Made by a program: the position numbers and the translations under genes | Part shown: one piece after another, positions 1 to 8,984 of the stretch | Position numbering within the stretch: the stretch's first letter is position 1 | How the letters are laid out: every line of letters starts with the position of its first letter | The notes under the pieces: generated by a model | What the model was told of the DNA's origin: nothing | Database searches by the model: none | The model's input: only the letters and a program-made list of their open reading frames with translations | DNA from: Planctomycetota bacterium | GTDB lineage: Bacteria > Planctomycetota > Phycisphaerae > Phycisphaerales > Phycisphaeraceae | Assembly (NCBI GenBank): GCA_026386955.1 | Contig: JAPLMQ010000294.1 | Coordinates: forward strand, 36,714 to 100,713 | Direction: 5' to 3' | DNA: 64,000 nucleotides

Positions 1-2
1 AC

Positions 3-1142
3 GACGGCGAGCAGGCCGACGTCCAGACCGAGGAGATGCTCGTCAACATGGGGCCCCAGCACCCCTCGACCCACGGCGTGCTGCGCATCGTCCTCCGCAC
101 CGACGGCGAGATGGTCCTCGAGGCCGTGCCCCACATCGGCTACCTCCACCGCTGCGCCGAGAAGATCGGCGAGAGCGTCGCCTACTACCAGTACATCCCC
201 TACACCGACCGCATGGACTACCTCGCGGGGATGAACGAGAACTGGGCCTACTGCCGCGCGGTCGAGAAGCTCGCCGGCATCGAGATCCCGCGCCGGGCCG
301 AGTTCATCCGCATCCTCATCTGCGAGCTCAACCGCATCGCCTCCCACCTGGTCTCCTTCGGGACCTACGGCCTCGACATCGGCGCCTTCACGCCCTTCCT
401 CTACGCCTTCCGCGAACGCGAGTACATCCTCGACCTCTTCGAGATCGTCTGCGGGGCCCGGCTGACCTACTCCTTCCTCACCATCGGCGGGTCGATCCAC
501 GACCTCCCCGCGGGCTACTTGGAGAAGGTCACCGAGTTCCTCGACTACTTCGAGCCCAAGGTCAGGGAATACAACGACCTGCTCACCCACAACCAGATCT
601 TCATCCGCCGCACCGCGGGCATCGGCGTGATCTCCAAGGAGCAGTGCGTCCGCTACGCCCTCACCGGCCCGGTCATCCGCGGCAGCGGCATCCCCCACGA
701 CCTCCGCAGGACCAGCCCGTCGAGCCTCTACCCCGAGCTGGAGTTCGACGTCGTCGTCGGCAAGGGCGAGGTCGGGAAGGTCGGCGACTGCTGGGACCGC
801 CACATCGTCCGCATGCGCGAGATGCTGCAGAGCGTGCGCATCATCCGCCAGTGCATCAAGAAGATGCCCGCCTCGGGGCCCGGCTCGCAATACCGCCTGA
901 AGCTCCCGCGCAACTTCAAGCCCGACCCGGGCGAGGTCTACGTCGAGACCGAGAACCCCCGCGGCGTGCTCGGTTTTTACCTTGAGAGCCAGGGCGGGCC
1001 GATTGCTTATCGGTGCAAGGCCCGGGCCGCGACGTTCTGCAACCTCGCGGTCCTGCCCGAGGTCGCCCGCAACGTCCTGCTCGCCGACGTGCCCGCGATC
1101 ATCGGCTCGATCGACGTCGTCATGGGCCAGGTCGATCGCTGA
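3..1142 (+). CDS. nuoD: NADH-quinone oxidoreductase subunit D, 5' end cut by window
   Basis: Subunit D (49 kDa type) of respiratory complex I, part of the peripheral arm that forms the quinone site at the membrane. The frame is open from base 3, and the codons before the first ATG at 36 still look like family sequence (a TEEM stretch leading into MGPQHPSTHGVLR), so the true start lies upstream of the window. Family landmarks are GPQHPSTHG near the start, an ICELNRIASHL helix, CWDRHIVRMREM, and an ending IIGSIDVVMGQVDR close to the usual C-terminus. No nuoE/F/G gene follows; the next gene is unrelated, so complex I genes, if clustered, lie upstream. Identity is very secure. Confidence 0.97.
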   Translation, partial: DGEQADVQTEEMLVNMGPQHPSTHGVLRIVLRTDGEMVLEAVPHIGYLHRCAEKIGESVAYYQYIPYTDRMDYLAGMNENWAYCRAVEKLAGIEIPRRAEFIRILICELNRIASHLVSFGTYGLDIGAFTPFLYAFREREYILDLFEIVCGARLTYSFLTIGGSIHDLPAGYLEKVTEFLDYFEPKVREYNDLLTHNQIFIRRTAGIGVISKEQCVRYALTGPVIRGSGIPHDLRRTSPSSLYPELEFDVVVGKGEVGKVGDCWDRHIVRMREMLQSVRIIRQCIKKMPASGPGSQYRLKLPRNFKPDPGEVYVETENPRGVLGFYLESQGGPIAYRCKARAATFCNLAVLPEVARNVLLADVPAIIGSIDVVMGQVDR

Positions 1143-1174
1143 CCCGGAGGCCGCGAAGCAACGGAGTGCCAGCC

Positions 1175-1489
1175 ATGCCGACCTACGTCTATGAAGTCGT
1201 GCTCGAAGATGCCGAAGACGGCGAAGAAGGCCAGGTCTTCGAGGTCTTCCAGAAGATGAGCGATCCGCCGCTGACCAAGCACCCGCAGACCGGGCAGCCC
1301 GTCCGCCGGGTGTTCCAGGCCCCGAACCTGCCCAGCCAGTATTCGGAGAGCCGGGGCAAGGCGCTGATGTCGGATGCGAGCCTGAAGCGCAACGGCTTCA
1401 CGAAGTACGAGAAGGACGGCAACGGCAAGTACGTGAAGACCGCGGGCGTGGGGCCCAAGAGCATCAAGAAGACCGACCAGCCGGGGTGA
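1175..1489 (+). CDS. FmdB-like small protein lacking the zinc-ribbon cysteines
   Basis: A 104-residue protein. The start MPTYVYEV and the segment VFEVFQKMSDPPLTKHP match the FmdB/CxxC zinc-ribbon family, whose members read MPTYEYxC..C..FE..Q.MSDPPLxxCPxC. Here the two CxxC pairs are gone: the first is replaced by an acidic stretch (EDAEDGEEG) and the second by HPQTG, so it cannot bind zinc the usual way. The C-terminal half is basic and polar (KSIKKTDQPG). I chose the ATG at 1175 because it gives the family N-terminus; the open frame runs further upstream without family similarity. It sits 32 bases after nuoD on the same strand. Function is unknown in this family. Confidence 0.8.
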   Translation: MPTYVYEVVLEDAEDGEEGQVFEVFQKMSDPPLTKHPQTGQPVRRVFQAPNLPSQYSESRGKALMSDASLKRNGFTKYEKDGNGKYVKTAGVGPKSIKKTDQPG

Positions 1490-1501
1490 GCCGCGCGCGG
1501 A

Positions 1502-1858
1502 TCACCGCAGCGCCGCCAGCGCCGCCTCCCGCGTCTTGTGGATCGAGAGGATGTCGCGCAGGCGGGTGAGGTCGAAGACCTCCTGCACCTGGGGCTGGAT
1601 CGCGCACAACTGCAGCCGCCCCTTCTTGCGCAGCACCTTCACGTCCAGCCCCATGATCACGCCCAACAGCTTGGAGTTGATCGACGCCACGTTGCGCAGG
1701 TCGAGCACGATCAGCGGCCTCTCCTCCGACTCCACCATCGTGTGCAGGTCCTGGTTGGTCCGCTCGAGGTCGAACGGGTCGGTGATGTCGTCGTGGAATT
1801 CCACGACGTTGACGCCGTCGATCACGTGGATGTCGAAGGGCTGGTCGCTGTATTTCAT
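1502..1858 (-). CDS. STAS-domain protein (anti-sigma factor antagonist-like)
   Basis: A 118-residue single STAS domain, the fold of SpoIIAA/RsbV anti-anti-sigma factors. It has the expected pattern: an N-terminal strand region (VIDGVNVVEFHDDITDP), a central VLDLRNVASINSKLLGVI strand-loop-helix carrying the serine that is phosphorylated in the family (INS in place of the usual MDS), then LCAIQPQVQEVFDLTRL. In such systems the serine is phosphorylated by a partner kinase/anti-sigma factor; no such partner is adjacent. It is transcribed away from the ceramidase-like gene across an 86-base gap and converges on the FmdB-like gene. It could also act in a stressosome-like switch. Confidence 0.88.
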   Translation of the reverse strand: MKYSDQPFDIHVIDGVNVVEFHDDITDPFDLERTNQDLHTMVESEERPLIVLDLRNVASINSKLLGVIMGLDVKVLRKKGRLQLCAIQPQVQEVFDLTRLRDILSIHKTREAALAALR

Positions 1859-1944
1859 GGGGAGTCCAGTATACGCCCGCGGCTTGGGGCGCGGGCTGGT
1901 ATGTTGATGCTCCGTCCCGCACCTCTCTCCCCAGGAGCCTCCGC

Positions 1945-3339
1945 GTGGCCAAGCGAACCAAGTCGTCCGTCCTCCAAGTCGGCGCCGCCTCGGCCGACGT
2001 CACCCCCGCGATGGGCATCCAGCTCGCCGGCGACATCGGGCGCGTGCGCGAGGTCAACGAGATCCGCGAGCGCCTCTACGCCCACGCGCTGGTCATGCAG
2101 AAGGGCGACACGCGCTTCTGCTTCATCTCGCTCGACCTCTGCGTCATCCAGAACAAGTGGGCAGACCGCATCCGCCGCGACGTCGAGGCCCGCTTCGGCA
2201 TCCCCTACGATGCCGTGACGGTCAACCTCACGCAGAACCACTCCGCCCCGTCGGTCGGCCACCTCTTCGTGCGCGACGAGTGGCCGCTGATCCCCCAGGC
2301 CTACCCCTGGCTGCGCGGCGGCGACGACCGCTACAACGAGCCGACCGTCGCCGCGATCCTCGACGCCGTCGGCCGGGCCGTCGCCGCCGTCCAGCCCGTC
2401 ACGCTCCGCGCGGGTCGCATGACCGACGGGCGCGTCGCCTTCAACCGCCGCTTCGTCATGCGCGACGGCAGCGCGGTCTGCCACCCGCAAAACAGCTCGC
2501 CCGACATCCTCCACGTCGAGGGGCCGACCGACCCCGAGGTCGCGGTCCTCCTGTTCGACGGCGCCGACGGCAAGCCCGTCGCCGCGATGCTCCACCACAC
2601 CTGCCATCCCTGCCATGGCTACCCGACCCAGTACGTCATCGCCGATTGGCCCGGCGCCTGGGCCAGCGAGTTCCTCAAGCGCCACTCAAGCCCCGCGAAG
2701 CCCGCCGTCGCCCTGGTCGCCAACGGCTGCTGCGGCAACATCCACCACATGAACCACCTCGACCCCAAGGGCACGCAGGACCACGTGCGCATGGCCGGCC
2801 TCCTCGCCGAGACGACCGACACCATCATGCAGAAGCACTTGAAGCCGATCGCCGCGGACGAGTTCGCCTTCCGCCGCAGCGTGCTCAAGCTCCCGATGCG
2901 CCAGGTGCCCGCGAAGGAGGTCGCCGCCGCCCGCAAACTGGTGAAGGCCAACCCCGAGCCGATGTGGCTCAACAAGGAGCGCACGCTCGTCTCCTGGGAG
3001 TGGGTCTTCGCGGTCTCGCTGCTCGACTTCCACGCCCAGCAGCAGGCCCAGGGGACCTTCAACTACGAGATGCAGGCGGTGCGCATCGGCGACGCGGCCT
3101 TGGTCACGGTAATGGGCGAGCCCTTCGTCGAGGCCCAACTCAAGCTCAAGGCCGGCTCGCCCGCGCCGTACACCATCGTCGCCCACATGTGCAACGGCTA
3201 CGCCGGCTACGTCCCCACCGCCGACGCCCTCAAGCGCGGCGGGTTCGAGACCCGCACCTCCAACGGCTCGAAGTTCGGCCCCGAGGCCGTCGACGCCATC
3301 GCCAACCACGGCGTGAAGATGCTGAAGCGGCTTTTCTGA
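1945..3339 (+). CDS. Neutral/alkaline ceramidase-like hydrolase domain protein
   Basis: A 464-residue protein matching the N-terminal catalytic domain of neutral/alkaline non-lysosomal ceramidases, which hydrolyse the amide bond of ceramide using a zinc ion. Visible family features are VGAASADVTPA at the start, NLTQNHSAPSVG (zinc-ligand HxS region), LHHTCHPC and NGCCGNIHHMN, the last at the place of the usual GDVSPN segment. It is shorter than classical ceramidases (about 650 residues or more) and has no clear signal peptide. The GTG start at 1945 is chosen because CCAGGAG lies about 7 bases upstream. Since the catalytic motif differs, the substrate may not be ceramide; many bacterial members of this family are uncharacterised. 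Confidence 0.78.
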   Translation: MAKRTKSSVLQVGAASADVTPAMGIQLAGDIGRVREVNEIRERLYAHALVMQKGDTRFCFISLDLCVIQNKWADRIRRDVEARFGIPYDAVTVNLTQNHSAPSVGHLFVRDEWPLIPQAYPWLRGGDDRYNEPTVAAILDAVGRAVAAVQPVTLRAGRMTDGRVAFNRRFVMRDGSAVCHPQNSSPDILHVEGPTDPEVAVLLFDGADGKPVAAMLHHTCHPCHGYPTQYVIADWPGAWASEFLKRHSSPAKPAVALVANGCCGNIHHMNHLDPKGTQDHVRMAGLLAETTDTIMQKHLKPIAADEFAFRRSVLKLPMRQVPAKEVAAARKLVKANPEPMWLNKERTLVSWEWVFAVSLLDFHAQQQAQGTFNYEMQAVRIGDAALVTVMGEPFVEAQLKLKAGSPAPYTIVAHMCNGYAGYVPTADALKRGGFETRTSNGSKFGPEAVDAIANHGVKMLKRLF

Positions 3340-3378
3340 GCCGGCGCGGGGCGGAGCGCGTGGGGCGCGAGGATGCGA

Positions 3379-3610
3379 GTCTGATCAGAGACGGGGACTG
3401 TGTCCCCGACGTCAGGGCGATAGCGGTACTCCGCTCGCGCGACTCGTCGGGAGCCCTCCAAGATCCGGGAAGCCGATGGGGCCGCTCGATACGTGCTGTC
3501 GATGTGGCAGCGCAGTGGATCGTGGCGGATTTGCAGGTGCGGCACTTCGCGCGGGCGGAGTACCGCCTCGCCCGACCTTCGGACACACAGTGTCCGTCTC
3601 TGATCAAGAC
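3379..3610 (+). repeat. Inverted-repeat element, family I copy A
   Basis: The gap between the ceramidase-like and GH42-like genes has no gene. Its left arm (about 3379-3450) and right arm (about 3540-3610) are imperfect inverted copies of each other. Both outer ends carry TCTGATCAGAGACGG or its complement. Each arm holds a short hairpin: GGGGAC-tgt-GTCCCC at 3393-3407 on the left and GGACAC-aca-GTGTCC at 3581-3595 on the right. The same arms recur at 37322-37570, and a single arm at 6228-6290. No transposase is present, so this is best described as a non-autonomous palindromic element. Confidence 0.85.
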
Positions 3611-3645
3611 ATTCCCTCGATCATCACATCCCCACGAGGTCGACG

Positions 3646-5934
3646 ATGATTCGCTTCTTCCATGCCATGCGTCCCCGCGTCGCCGGCACGCTCGCCGTCC
3701 TGCTGCTCTCCGCGCTCGCCGCCACCGTCCGCGCCCAACCCGCCCCCGCGCCTCCCACCACCCAACCCGCCGCGCATCCCCGCATCGAAGTCCGCCTCCA
3801 CCTCGGCAAGCCCACCGTCCATGTCGACGGCAAGCCCGTCGCCATCCCGATGTACAGCCCGATGGGCTTCTCGCGCCCGCACTTCCTCAAGCAGGTCCCC
3901 TTCTTCACGCCGCACCACATGGGCGCCTACTTCATCTGGCGCCCCTTCGCCGACGGCGACGGGTGGGCGGCCTCGCAGTTCTGGAACGGCGACCAGATCA
4001 GCTCCACGCCCGTCAACCCCAAGCTGGCCGGGGGGAGCCCCTCCTTCGAGGAGCAGATCGACTTCATCCGCGAGCGCGACCCCGACGCCTACTTCTTCGT
4101 CCGCGAGATCACCACCGACGCCCCGCCCTCCTGGCGGAAGCTCCACGCCGACCAGCTCTTCGTCACGCAGGAGGGCAAGCCGCTCGACAACGCCTCGCTC
4201 GCCTCCGACCTCTACTGGGACGCGCTCGCCCGCGCCGCCGGCGCGACCATCGAAGCCATCGAGAAGCAGCCGTGGTCCGATCGCGTGCTCGGCTACTGGT
4301 GCGGCATCTTCGGCGAAGGCACCTACGGCCCCGTCGCCGACGGCTGGCTCTTCGACCACAGCGCGCCCATGACCGCCAAGTGGCGCGCCTTCCTCCGCGA
4401 GAAATACGGCAGCGTCGAAAAGCTCCGCGAAGCCCACAAGGACCCCAAGCTCGAGTTCGACACGATCGAAGTCCCGCGCGACCCGTTGCTGGAGGGCCAG
4501 GCCAAGCTGGCCGGGCTGAGCTACTGGCAGGACGCGTCGGAGAACCGCCCCCGCCGAGATTATCTCGAGCTCACCGCAAAGCTCGTGCACCAAGGCTACG
4601 AGAAATACATGGCCGCCTGCGCGAAAGGCTCCGGCGGGAAGAAGATCTGCCTCCATGACGCACTCAAGCTCACCCAACTCGGGTGGAACCTCCACGGCTT
4701 CTTCGACCCCGGCAAGGGCTGGTGGCCGGCCTACCCCGAGTTCATGACCGGCGGCGGTTACATCGGCGTCACCCGCATCTTCGACTTCCCCGGCTGCGAC
4801 GGCCTCGTCACCCCGCACGACTACCAGGCCCGCGGCCCCGGCGGCGTCTTCGAGCCCGAGGGCAGCGTCGACTCCATCGTCCTCCGCGGCAAGCTCTTCC
4901 TCTGCGAGATGGACACGCGCACCTTCGCCAACCCGCCCCTCGACTACGGCAGCGCGCTCGACGTGCGCGAGTACGCGGCCGTCTCCTGGCGCAACTTCGC
5001 CACCGGTTTCACCCGCGGCTTCCACCCCTATTGGATGGACCTCTGCGGCAAGCCCGAAGGTTGGTTCGGCGAGGCCGAGATCCAGAAGGTCGTCGCCCGC
5101 CAGGTCGAGTTCAACGAGGCGATCATGTGGGAGCAGAAGATGGGCCTGGCCCGCTGCGGCGTCCCGTGGCGCGTCTACCTCTTCGAGGACCTCGAGCGCG
5201 ACAATTTCCCCGCCCACCGCGTCTTCTATTTCCCCAACCTCTTCCGCGCCGACGACAAGCGATTGGCCCTGCTCAAGAGCAAGGTCTTCCGCGACGGGAA
5301 CGTCGTGCTCTGGGGCCCGGGCTCGGGCATCTCCGACGGCCAAAAGATCGCCACCGCCAGCGCGACGAAGCTCACCGGCTTCGAGTTCCAGCCGCTGATG
5401 CCCGGGAACATCCAGCGGCGGACGCTGCTCACCCGCTTCGATCATCCGCTCACCCAGGGCCTCCCGGCCGACACCGTCCTCGGCGGCCCGCTCGCCTTCG
5501 GGCCGGGCCTCTATCCGAAGGACGGCCTCTCGCTCGGCGAGGCCTGGACCGTGCAGGGCAAGCGCTACTCCGGCCTCGCGGTGAAGACCTTCGGCAAGGG
5601 CCCGCGCGGTGCCTACAAAGGCAAGGAGCCGCTGGGCGAGGGCGATTGGGCCTCGGTCTTCAGCACGACCGTGCCCATGCCTGCGGAGGTCTGGCGCCGC
5701 CTCGCCCGATTCGCCGGCGCCCACGTCTGGAGCGAAGGCAACGACGTGCTCCTCGCCGACGAAAGCGTCGTCGCGCTGCACTCGGTGCAGTCGGGCCCGA
5801 AGCGGATCGAGCTGCCCGGGCCCTGCCGCGTGTGGGACGTGGTGACCGGCAAGCAGGTGGCGGGGAGGACGGAGAAGATCGAGTTCGACCTGGTCGCGCC
5901 GGAGACGAGGGTGTTTCGGATGGAGAGGCGGTGA
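3646..5934 (+). CDS. Secreted GH42-like beta-galactosidase family protein
   Basis: A 762-residue protein with a clear N-terminal signal peptide (basic MRPRVAGT, then TLAVLLLSALAATVRA, cleavage expected around residue 30). The body resembles GH42 glycosidases: a TIM-barrel N-half with IFGEGTYGP as a plausible acid/base region, followed by KWRAFLREKYGSVEKLREA, which matches the GH42 pattern FRxWLxxKYGxxxxLN. The segment LFLCEMDTRTF sits where the nucleophile glutamate lies. The later part (about 520-640) fits the trimerisation-type Rossmann domain. Substrate cannot be read from sequence; beta-galactoside or a related plant or algal glycan is the family expectation. It is preceded by repeat element A and stands alone on its strand. 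Confidence 0.72.
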   Translation: MIRFFHAMRPRVAGTLAVLLLSALAATVRAQPAPAPPTTQPAAHPRIEVRLHLGKPTVHVDGKPVAIPMYSPMGFSRPHFLKQVPFFTPHHMGAYFIWRPFADGDGWAASQFWNGDQISSTPVNPKLAGGSPSFEEQIDFIRERDPDAYFFVREITTDAPPSWRKLHADQLFVTQEGKPLDNASLASDLYWDALARAAGATIEAIEKQPWSDRVLGYWCGIFGEGTYGPVADGWLFDHSAPMTAKWRAFLREKYGSVEKLREAHKDPKLEFDTIEVPRDPLLEGQAKLAGLSYWQDASENRPRRDYLELTAKLVHQGYEKYMAACAKGSGGKKICLHDALKLTQLGWNLHGFFDPGKGWWPAYPEFMTGGGYIGVTRIFDFPGCDGLVTPHDYQARGPGGVFEPEGSVDSIVLRGKLFLCEMDTRTFANPPLDYGSALDVREYAAVSWRNFATGFTRGFHPYWMDLCGKPEGWFGEAEIQKVVARQVEFNEAIMWEQKMGLARCGVPWRVYLFEDLERDNFPAHRVFYFPNLFRADDKRLALLKSKVFRDGNVVLWGPGSGISDGQKIATASATKLTGFEFQPLMPGNIQRRTLLTRFDHPLTQGLPADTVLGGPLAFGPGLYPKDGLSLGEAWTVQGKRYSGLAVKTFGKGPRGAYKGKEPLGEGDWASVFSTTVPMPAEVWRRLARFAGAHVWSEGNDVLLADESVVALHSVQSGPKRIELPGPCRVWDVVTGKQVAGRTEKIEFDLVAPETRVFRMERR

Positions 5935-5999
5935 GGGGGGTTCGGATTTGAATTGACGGGTCAGAGCCGGACAGTTTCTGTTGCGATGCTTGTATTTCA

Positions 6000-6196
6000 G
6001 GGCCAAAGGCCCGTCTTATACCAGCCTAGAGCGAAGCCCTAGGATTTTGGGCACCGTATGGTTTTGAGGGCTGAAGGCCCGATTTATCCACCCCTCGAAC
6101 ACGCGATAAGACGGGCTTTCAGCCCTCCAAATGTTCTTTGACGCAGACACCTGGGGCTTTGCCCCAGGCTGGTATAAAACGGGCCTTTGGCCCTCC
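6000..6196 (+). repeat. Nested inverted repeat, family II
   Basis: The 462-base gap from 5935 to 6396 holds no gene but a nested palindrome. The outer arms, about 44 bases each, are 6000-6043 (beginning GGGCCAAAGGCCCG) and 6148-6196 (ending CGGGCCTTTGGCCC), with a few mismatches. The inner arms at about 6066-6098 and 6101-6130 share GAGGGCTGAAGGCCCG and its complement. Within each arm are further short palindromes such as CCTGGGGCTTTGCCCCAGG at 6149-6168. No coding frame here looks real. Confidence 0.8.
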
Positions 6197-6227
6197 GGAA
6201 ATGATTTCGCTACGAGCATTGCAATAA

Positions 6228-6290
6228 AGCCAGCCGGACACTGTGTGTCCGTACTTCGGGCGAATGCGGCACTCCGCTCGCACGTCTTCG
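6228..6290 (+). repeat. Single arm of inverted-repeat family I (copy C)
   Basis: One arm of the family I element lies just upstream of the ABC transporter genes. It contains the hairpin GGACAC-tgt-GTGTCC at 6236-6250, followed by CGGGCGAATGCGGCACTCCG, which matches the arm sequence of copies A and B. The outer end and the partner arm are not recognisable, so this is a degraded or solo copy. Confidence 0.7.
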
Positions 6291-6396
6291 CATTTGTTCT
6301 GCGGCCCTTCGCAATCCGCCGCCGGTACAATCCGCTTGCTTCATGGCGCACTGGTTTGAGGTGCTTGCGCTCGAGAGAACCGCGCCGGGGACTCCC

Positions 6397-7173
6397 ATGA
6401 TCGACATCGTCAACCTCTGGCACCACTACGGCGTCCGCCCGACGCTCAGCGACGTCAACCTGCGCATCGAGACGGGCGAGTTGGTCGTGGTCATGGGCCC
6501 CAACGGCATGGGCAAGAGCACGCTGCTCTCGCTCGTCGCGGGGATCCTCCCGCCCTTCAAGGGGCACATTGAGATCGACGGCAAGCGCCGCCGGCGGTCG
6601 ATCGAGGAGGAGAAGGAGATCCGCAGGCGCGTGGTCTACCTGCCCGACACGCCGTGGCTGCCGGTGCAGGCGACCGCGCGCGAGTTCGTGCTCGCGGTGG
6701 GCAGGCTCTACGGGGTGGAGGAGGATCGGCTCTTCGACCACGCCGAGCGGCTGCTCAAGCTCTTCGACCTCCACGCCGTCGGCGACGCGCCGATCGCCAG
6801 CCTCTCGACCGGGCAACGCAAGAAGGTCGGCATCTGCGCCGCGCTGATCACCGACGCACCCGTCTTCGTGCTCGACGAGCCCTTCTCCGGCGGGCTCGAC
6901 TCCTCGGCCCTCCTTGCCCTGCAGCACGTGCTCAAGGCCCTCGCCGCCCGCGACGAGGTGACCATCCTGATGGCGGTGCCGGTGCCCGAGCTGGTCGACG
7001 CCCTGGCCGACCGCGTGGCGATCATCAAGGAGGGGCGGATCATCGCCTGCGATTCGCCGGCGAAGATCCGCGAGTCGATGCAGATGGCGACGCTGGGCGA
7101 GGCGCTGGAGAAGATCATCCATCCCGAGCGCGTCGCGCAGCTCGATGAATATCTCGGGGAGAGGCCGCGGTGA
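6397..7173 (+). CDS. ABC transporter ATP-binding protein
   Basis: A 258-residue ATPase subunit of an ABC transporter. Walker A is GPNGMGKST, the signature is LSTGQRKKVGI (LSTGQ in place of LSGGQ), and Walker B is VFVLDEPFSGGLDSS. These features fit the ABC-2/CcmA-like exporter ATPases. The open frame extends upstream to 6343, but the ATG at 6397 gives the normal family N-terminus (MIDIVNLWHHYG) and has CGGGGAC upstream. The next gene starts inside its stop (4-base GTGA overlap), so the two form an operon and almost certainly a transporter with the downstream membrane protein. Cargo is unknown. Confidence 0.92.
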   Translation: MIDIVNLWHHYGVRPTLSDVNLRIETGELVVVMGPNGMGKSTLLSLVAGILPPFKGHIEIDGKRRRRSIEEEKEIRRRVVYLPDTPWLPVQATAREFVLAVGRLYGVEEDRLFDHAERLLKLFDLHAVGDAPIASLSTGQRKKVGICAALITDAPVFVLDEPFSGGLDSSALLALQHVLKALAARDEVTILMAVPVPELVDALADRVAIIKEGRIIACDSPAKIRESMQMATLGEALEKIIHPERVAQLDEYLGERPR

Positions 7174-8486
7174 GACTCAACTATGCTCACCGGAGGATGC
7201 TGAAGCTTGTGGCGACGATCATCGTCACCAGCGCGCTGATGCCCTTGATGGACTTCTTCACGTATCGGGCGGTCGGCGTCAGCGCGTACCCGCTGACCGC
7301 GATTCTCATGGGAGCCGTGTGGGTCGGCGGCGCTGTCCTGCTTGGAGCCGCGCGCGTCAATCTGACTCATCCGAGATTGTCGCGGGGATATTCCGAGTGG
7401 CTGGCCACCGTGCCGTGGGAATACGGCAAACCCCTTCCGTTGGGATCGGTCCTGCCCACGGTGTTCGACGGATTGATGGTTTTGTTCTTCACGGGCCTGA
7501 TTGTCCTGACTCAATACGCTTACCCTGCCGCGGTGGCGGGCTGCGTCGTCATCATCCAGACGGCGACGCCGGAGCAGGCGGCCAATTTCCACTGGATCAA
7601 GGACCACCTGTGGTTGGCGCCTTTTTTGCCCGTGGTCGCCTACGCGGTCGGCTATGGCTCGGCCGCTTCGTTCGCATTGAGCGTCACCAAGATCACCCCC
7701 CGCGCGCTCCTTGTCCCCGCCGTGCTGGTTCCGCTGTGCTTTTATCCGGGTGGTCCGTCCCTGGCGCGGACCGCGGCCGTGGCGACGGTCATCCTCGTCG
7801 TAGGCGTCTGCTGGATGATCCAGTGCCTGAAACGATTCCCCTGGGACGCGCCCGATTGGAATCGCCCGATCAAGGAGATCTACCTCGAGGCTTCGATCCG
7901 CGCGAAGCATCTGGGCTGGCCCCATCTCCAGGTCGGCCCTTGGCGGAAGAGCGAGGACCCGATCGGCTGGCCCCTCAAGCTGGCCCTCAGTGGATTGGCG
8001 GCGTGGTGGCTCCTGGCCTTGGGCGAAGTTTTGTCCAAGGGTGCGTGGACCCACGAGGGTGGCCGGCCAATGACCGAGGCCGAGCAGGCGGCGCTCGCCG
8101 CAGCGGTCCGGGCGAGCTTCACGTTCGGCTTGCCTTGCCTCATCTCGATGTCGCGGTTGCTCATCTATTTTGCGGAGGGTTCGCCGCCGATCTCGCTCTG
8201 GGGCCGGCTGCGCACGGGGCAGTTGGTCATCCCGGGCTATGACGTGATGTTCGTCGCGCCGTTGTGCATCCTCGCCGTGGGCGGGACGCTCCCGCTGCTG
8301 TTGTTCCAACTGAACGTGCCGGGGCTCTTCGTCTTGGCCATCAATGTGTTCGTGGTGCTCCTGATCGAGATGGGCATGGGCCCGTCGCTCGAGGCGTGGA
8401 CGCTGACGGGATTGAACGGCCGACGCCGGCCAGGAGCCCGCATCAGCAGCATCGAACGCGCGGCGATGCAAGGTCGGGGAGCTTGA
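7170..8486 (+). CDS. Integral membrane protein, partner of the ABC ATPase
   Basis: A 438-residue polytopic membrane protein whose GTG start overlaps the stop of the ABC ATPase. Hydrophobic segments near the start (LVATIIVTSALMPLM, AILMGAVWVGGAVLLGAA), middle (VFDGLMVLFFTGLIVL, AVVAYAVGYGSAASFAL, TVILVVGVCWMI) and end (VAPLCILAVGGTLPLLLF, VLAINVFVVLLIEMG) suggest about 8-10 helices with a soluble loop around residues 225-265. I see no named permease family motif, but the coupling makes it the probable transmembrane subunit. Its codons use noticeably more A/T at third positions than neighbouring genes, which may mean a different origin or low expression. Confidence 0.75.
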   Translation: MRLNYAHRRMLKLVATIIVTSALMPLMDFFTYRAVGVSAYPLTAILMGAVWVGGAVLLGAARVNLTHPRLSRGYSEWLATVPWEYGKPLPLGSVLPTVFDGLMVLFFTGLIVLTQYAYPAAVAGCVVIIQTATPEQAANFHWIKDHLWLAPFLPVVAYAVGYGSAASFALSVTKITPRALLVPAVLVPLCFYPGGPSLARTAAVATVILVVGVCWMIQCLKRFPWDAPDWNRPIKEIYLEASIRAKHLGWPHLQVGPWRKSEDPIGWPLKLALSGLAAWWLLALGEVLSKGAWTHEGGRPMTEAEQAALAAAVRASFTFGLPCLISMSRLLIYFAEGSPPISLWGRLRTGQLVIPGYDVMFVAPLCILAVGGTLPLLLFQLNVPGLFVLAINVFVVLLIEMGMGPSLEAWTLTGLNGRRRPGARISSIERAAMQGRGA

Positions 8487-8984
8487 GGCGCATTGACGCG
8501 GGCGCGCCCGCGTGGGATGCGATCACCTCTCCGCGCTGTTTTCCTTGATGCCCCTGACGTCTCCTTGCGACGTCGAGGGCGTCGAACGCGGCTCACTCGG
8601 TCCCCGGCCGAGACGGCGGGCGCAGAGCGGCGCGAATCGAACCCAATCAGCGCATCCGTGGCACAGGAGCGGCGTCGGCGAGGGCGGCCGTGGAGCGTCG
8701 GCGGAGCATTTTTCGGTGCCCACCCCTCGAAATTCGCGCAAAAACAGGGGTCGTTGTCCGGGAAATTCCGGACAAAAATCCGTCGGGACGCGCGCAAGTC
8801 CTGATTTTGGGTCCGGCTTGTCCGGATTTGGGCGGACACCTGTGCGGGTCTTACAGGAGGCGCACTCTTTTTTTCTCACGCTCGACGCGTCGTCGTGCGG
8901 GGTCACCCCGGCGCGGGTTTGGGGAGGGAGAGGCAGATGAAAATTTTCGTCGATGGCGCGCCCGGCGAACAAGACCGTTCACCC
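8487..8984 (+). other. Gap without a supported gene
   Basis: This stretch of about 500 bases lies between the convergent membrane-protein and GH28-like genes. The open frames crossing it are arginine-rich shadows with no family similarity. The only structure I see is around 8750-8850: a near-palindrome TGTCCGGGAAATTCCGGACA at about 8755-8774 and further GTCCG/CGGAC segments downstream of it. It may be a decayed repeat. Confidence 0.5.

Noticed and set aside
3604..6006. An 800-codon minus-strand frame opposite the GH42-like gene
   Set aside because: Composition is typical antisense shadow, and the plus strand has a signal peptide and family motifs.
8754..8775. Near-palindrome built on TGTCCGG/CCGGACA
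   Set aside because: Clear as a palindrome, but it lies between the 3' ends of convergent genes, so a role as an operator is unlikely and I assign no function.
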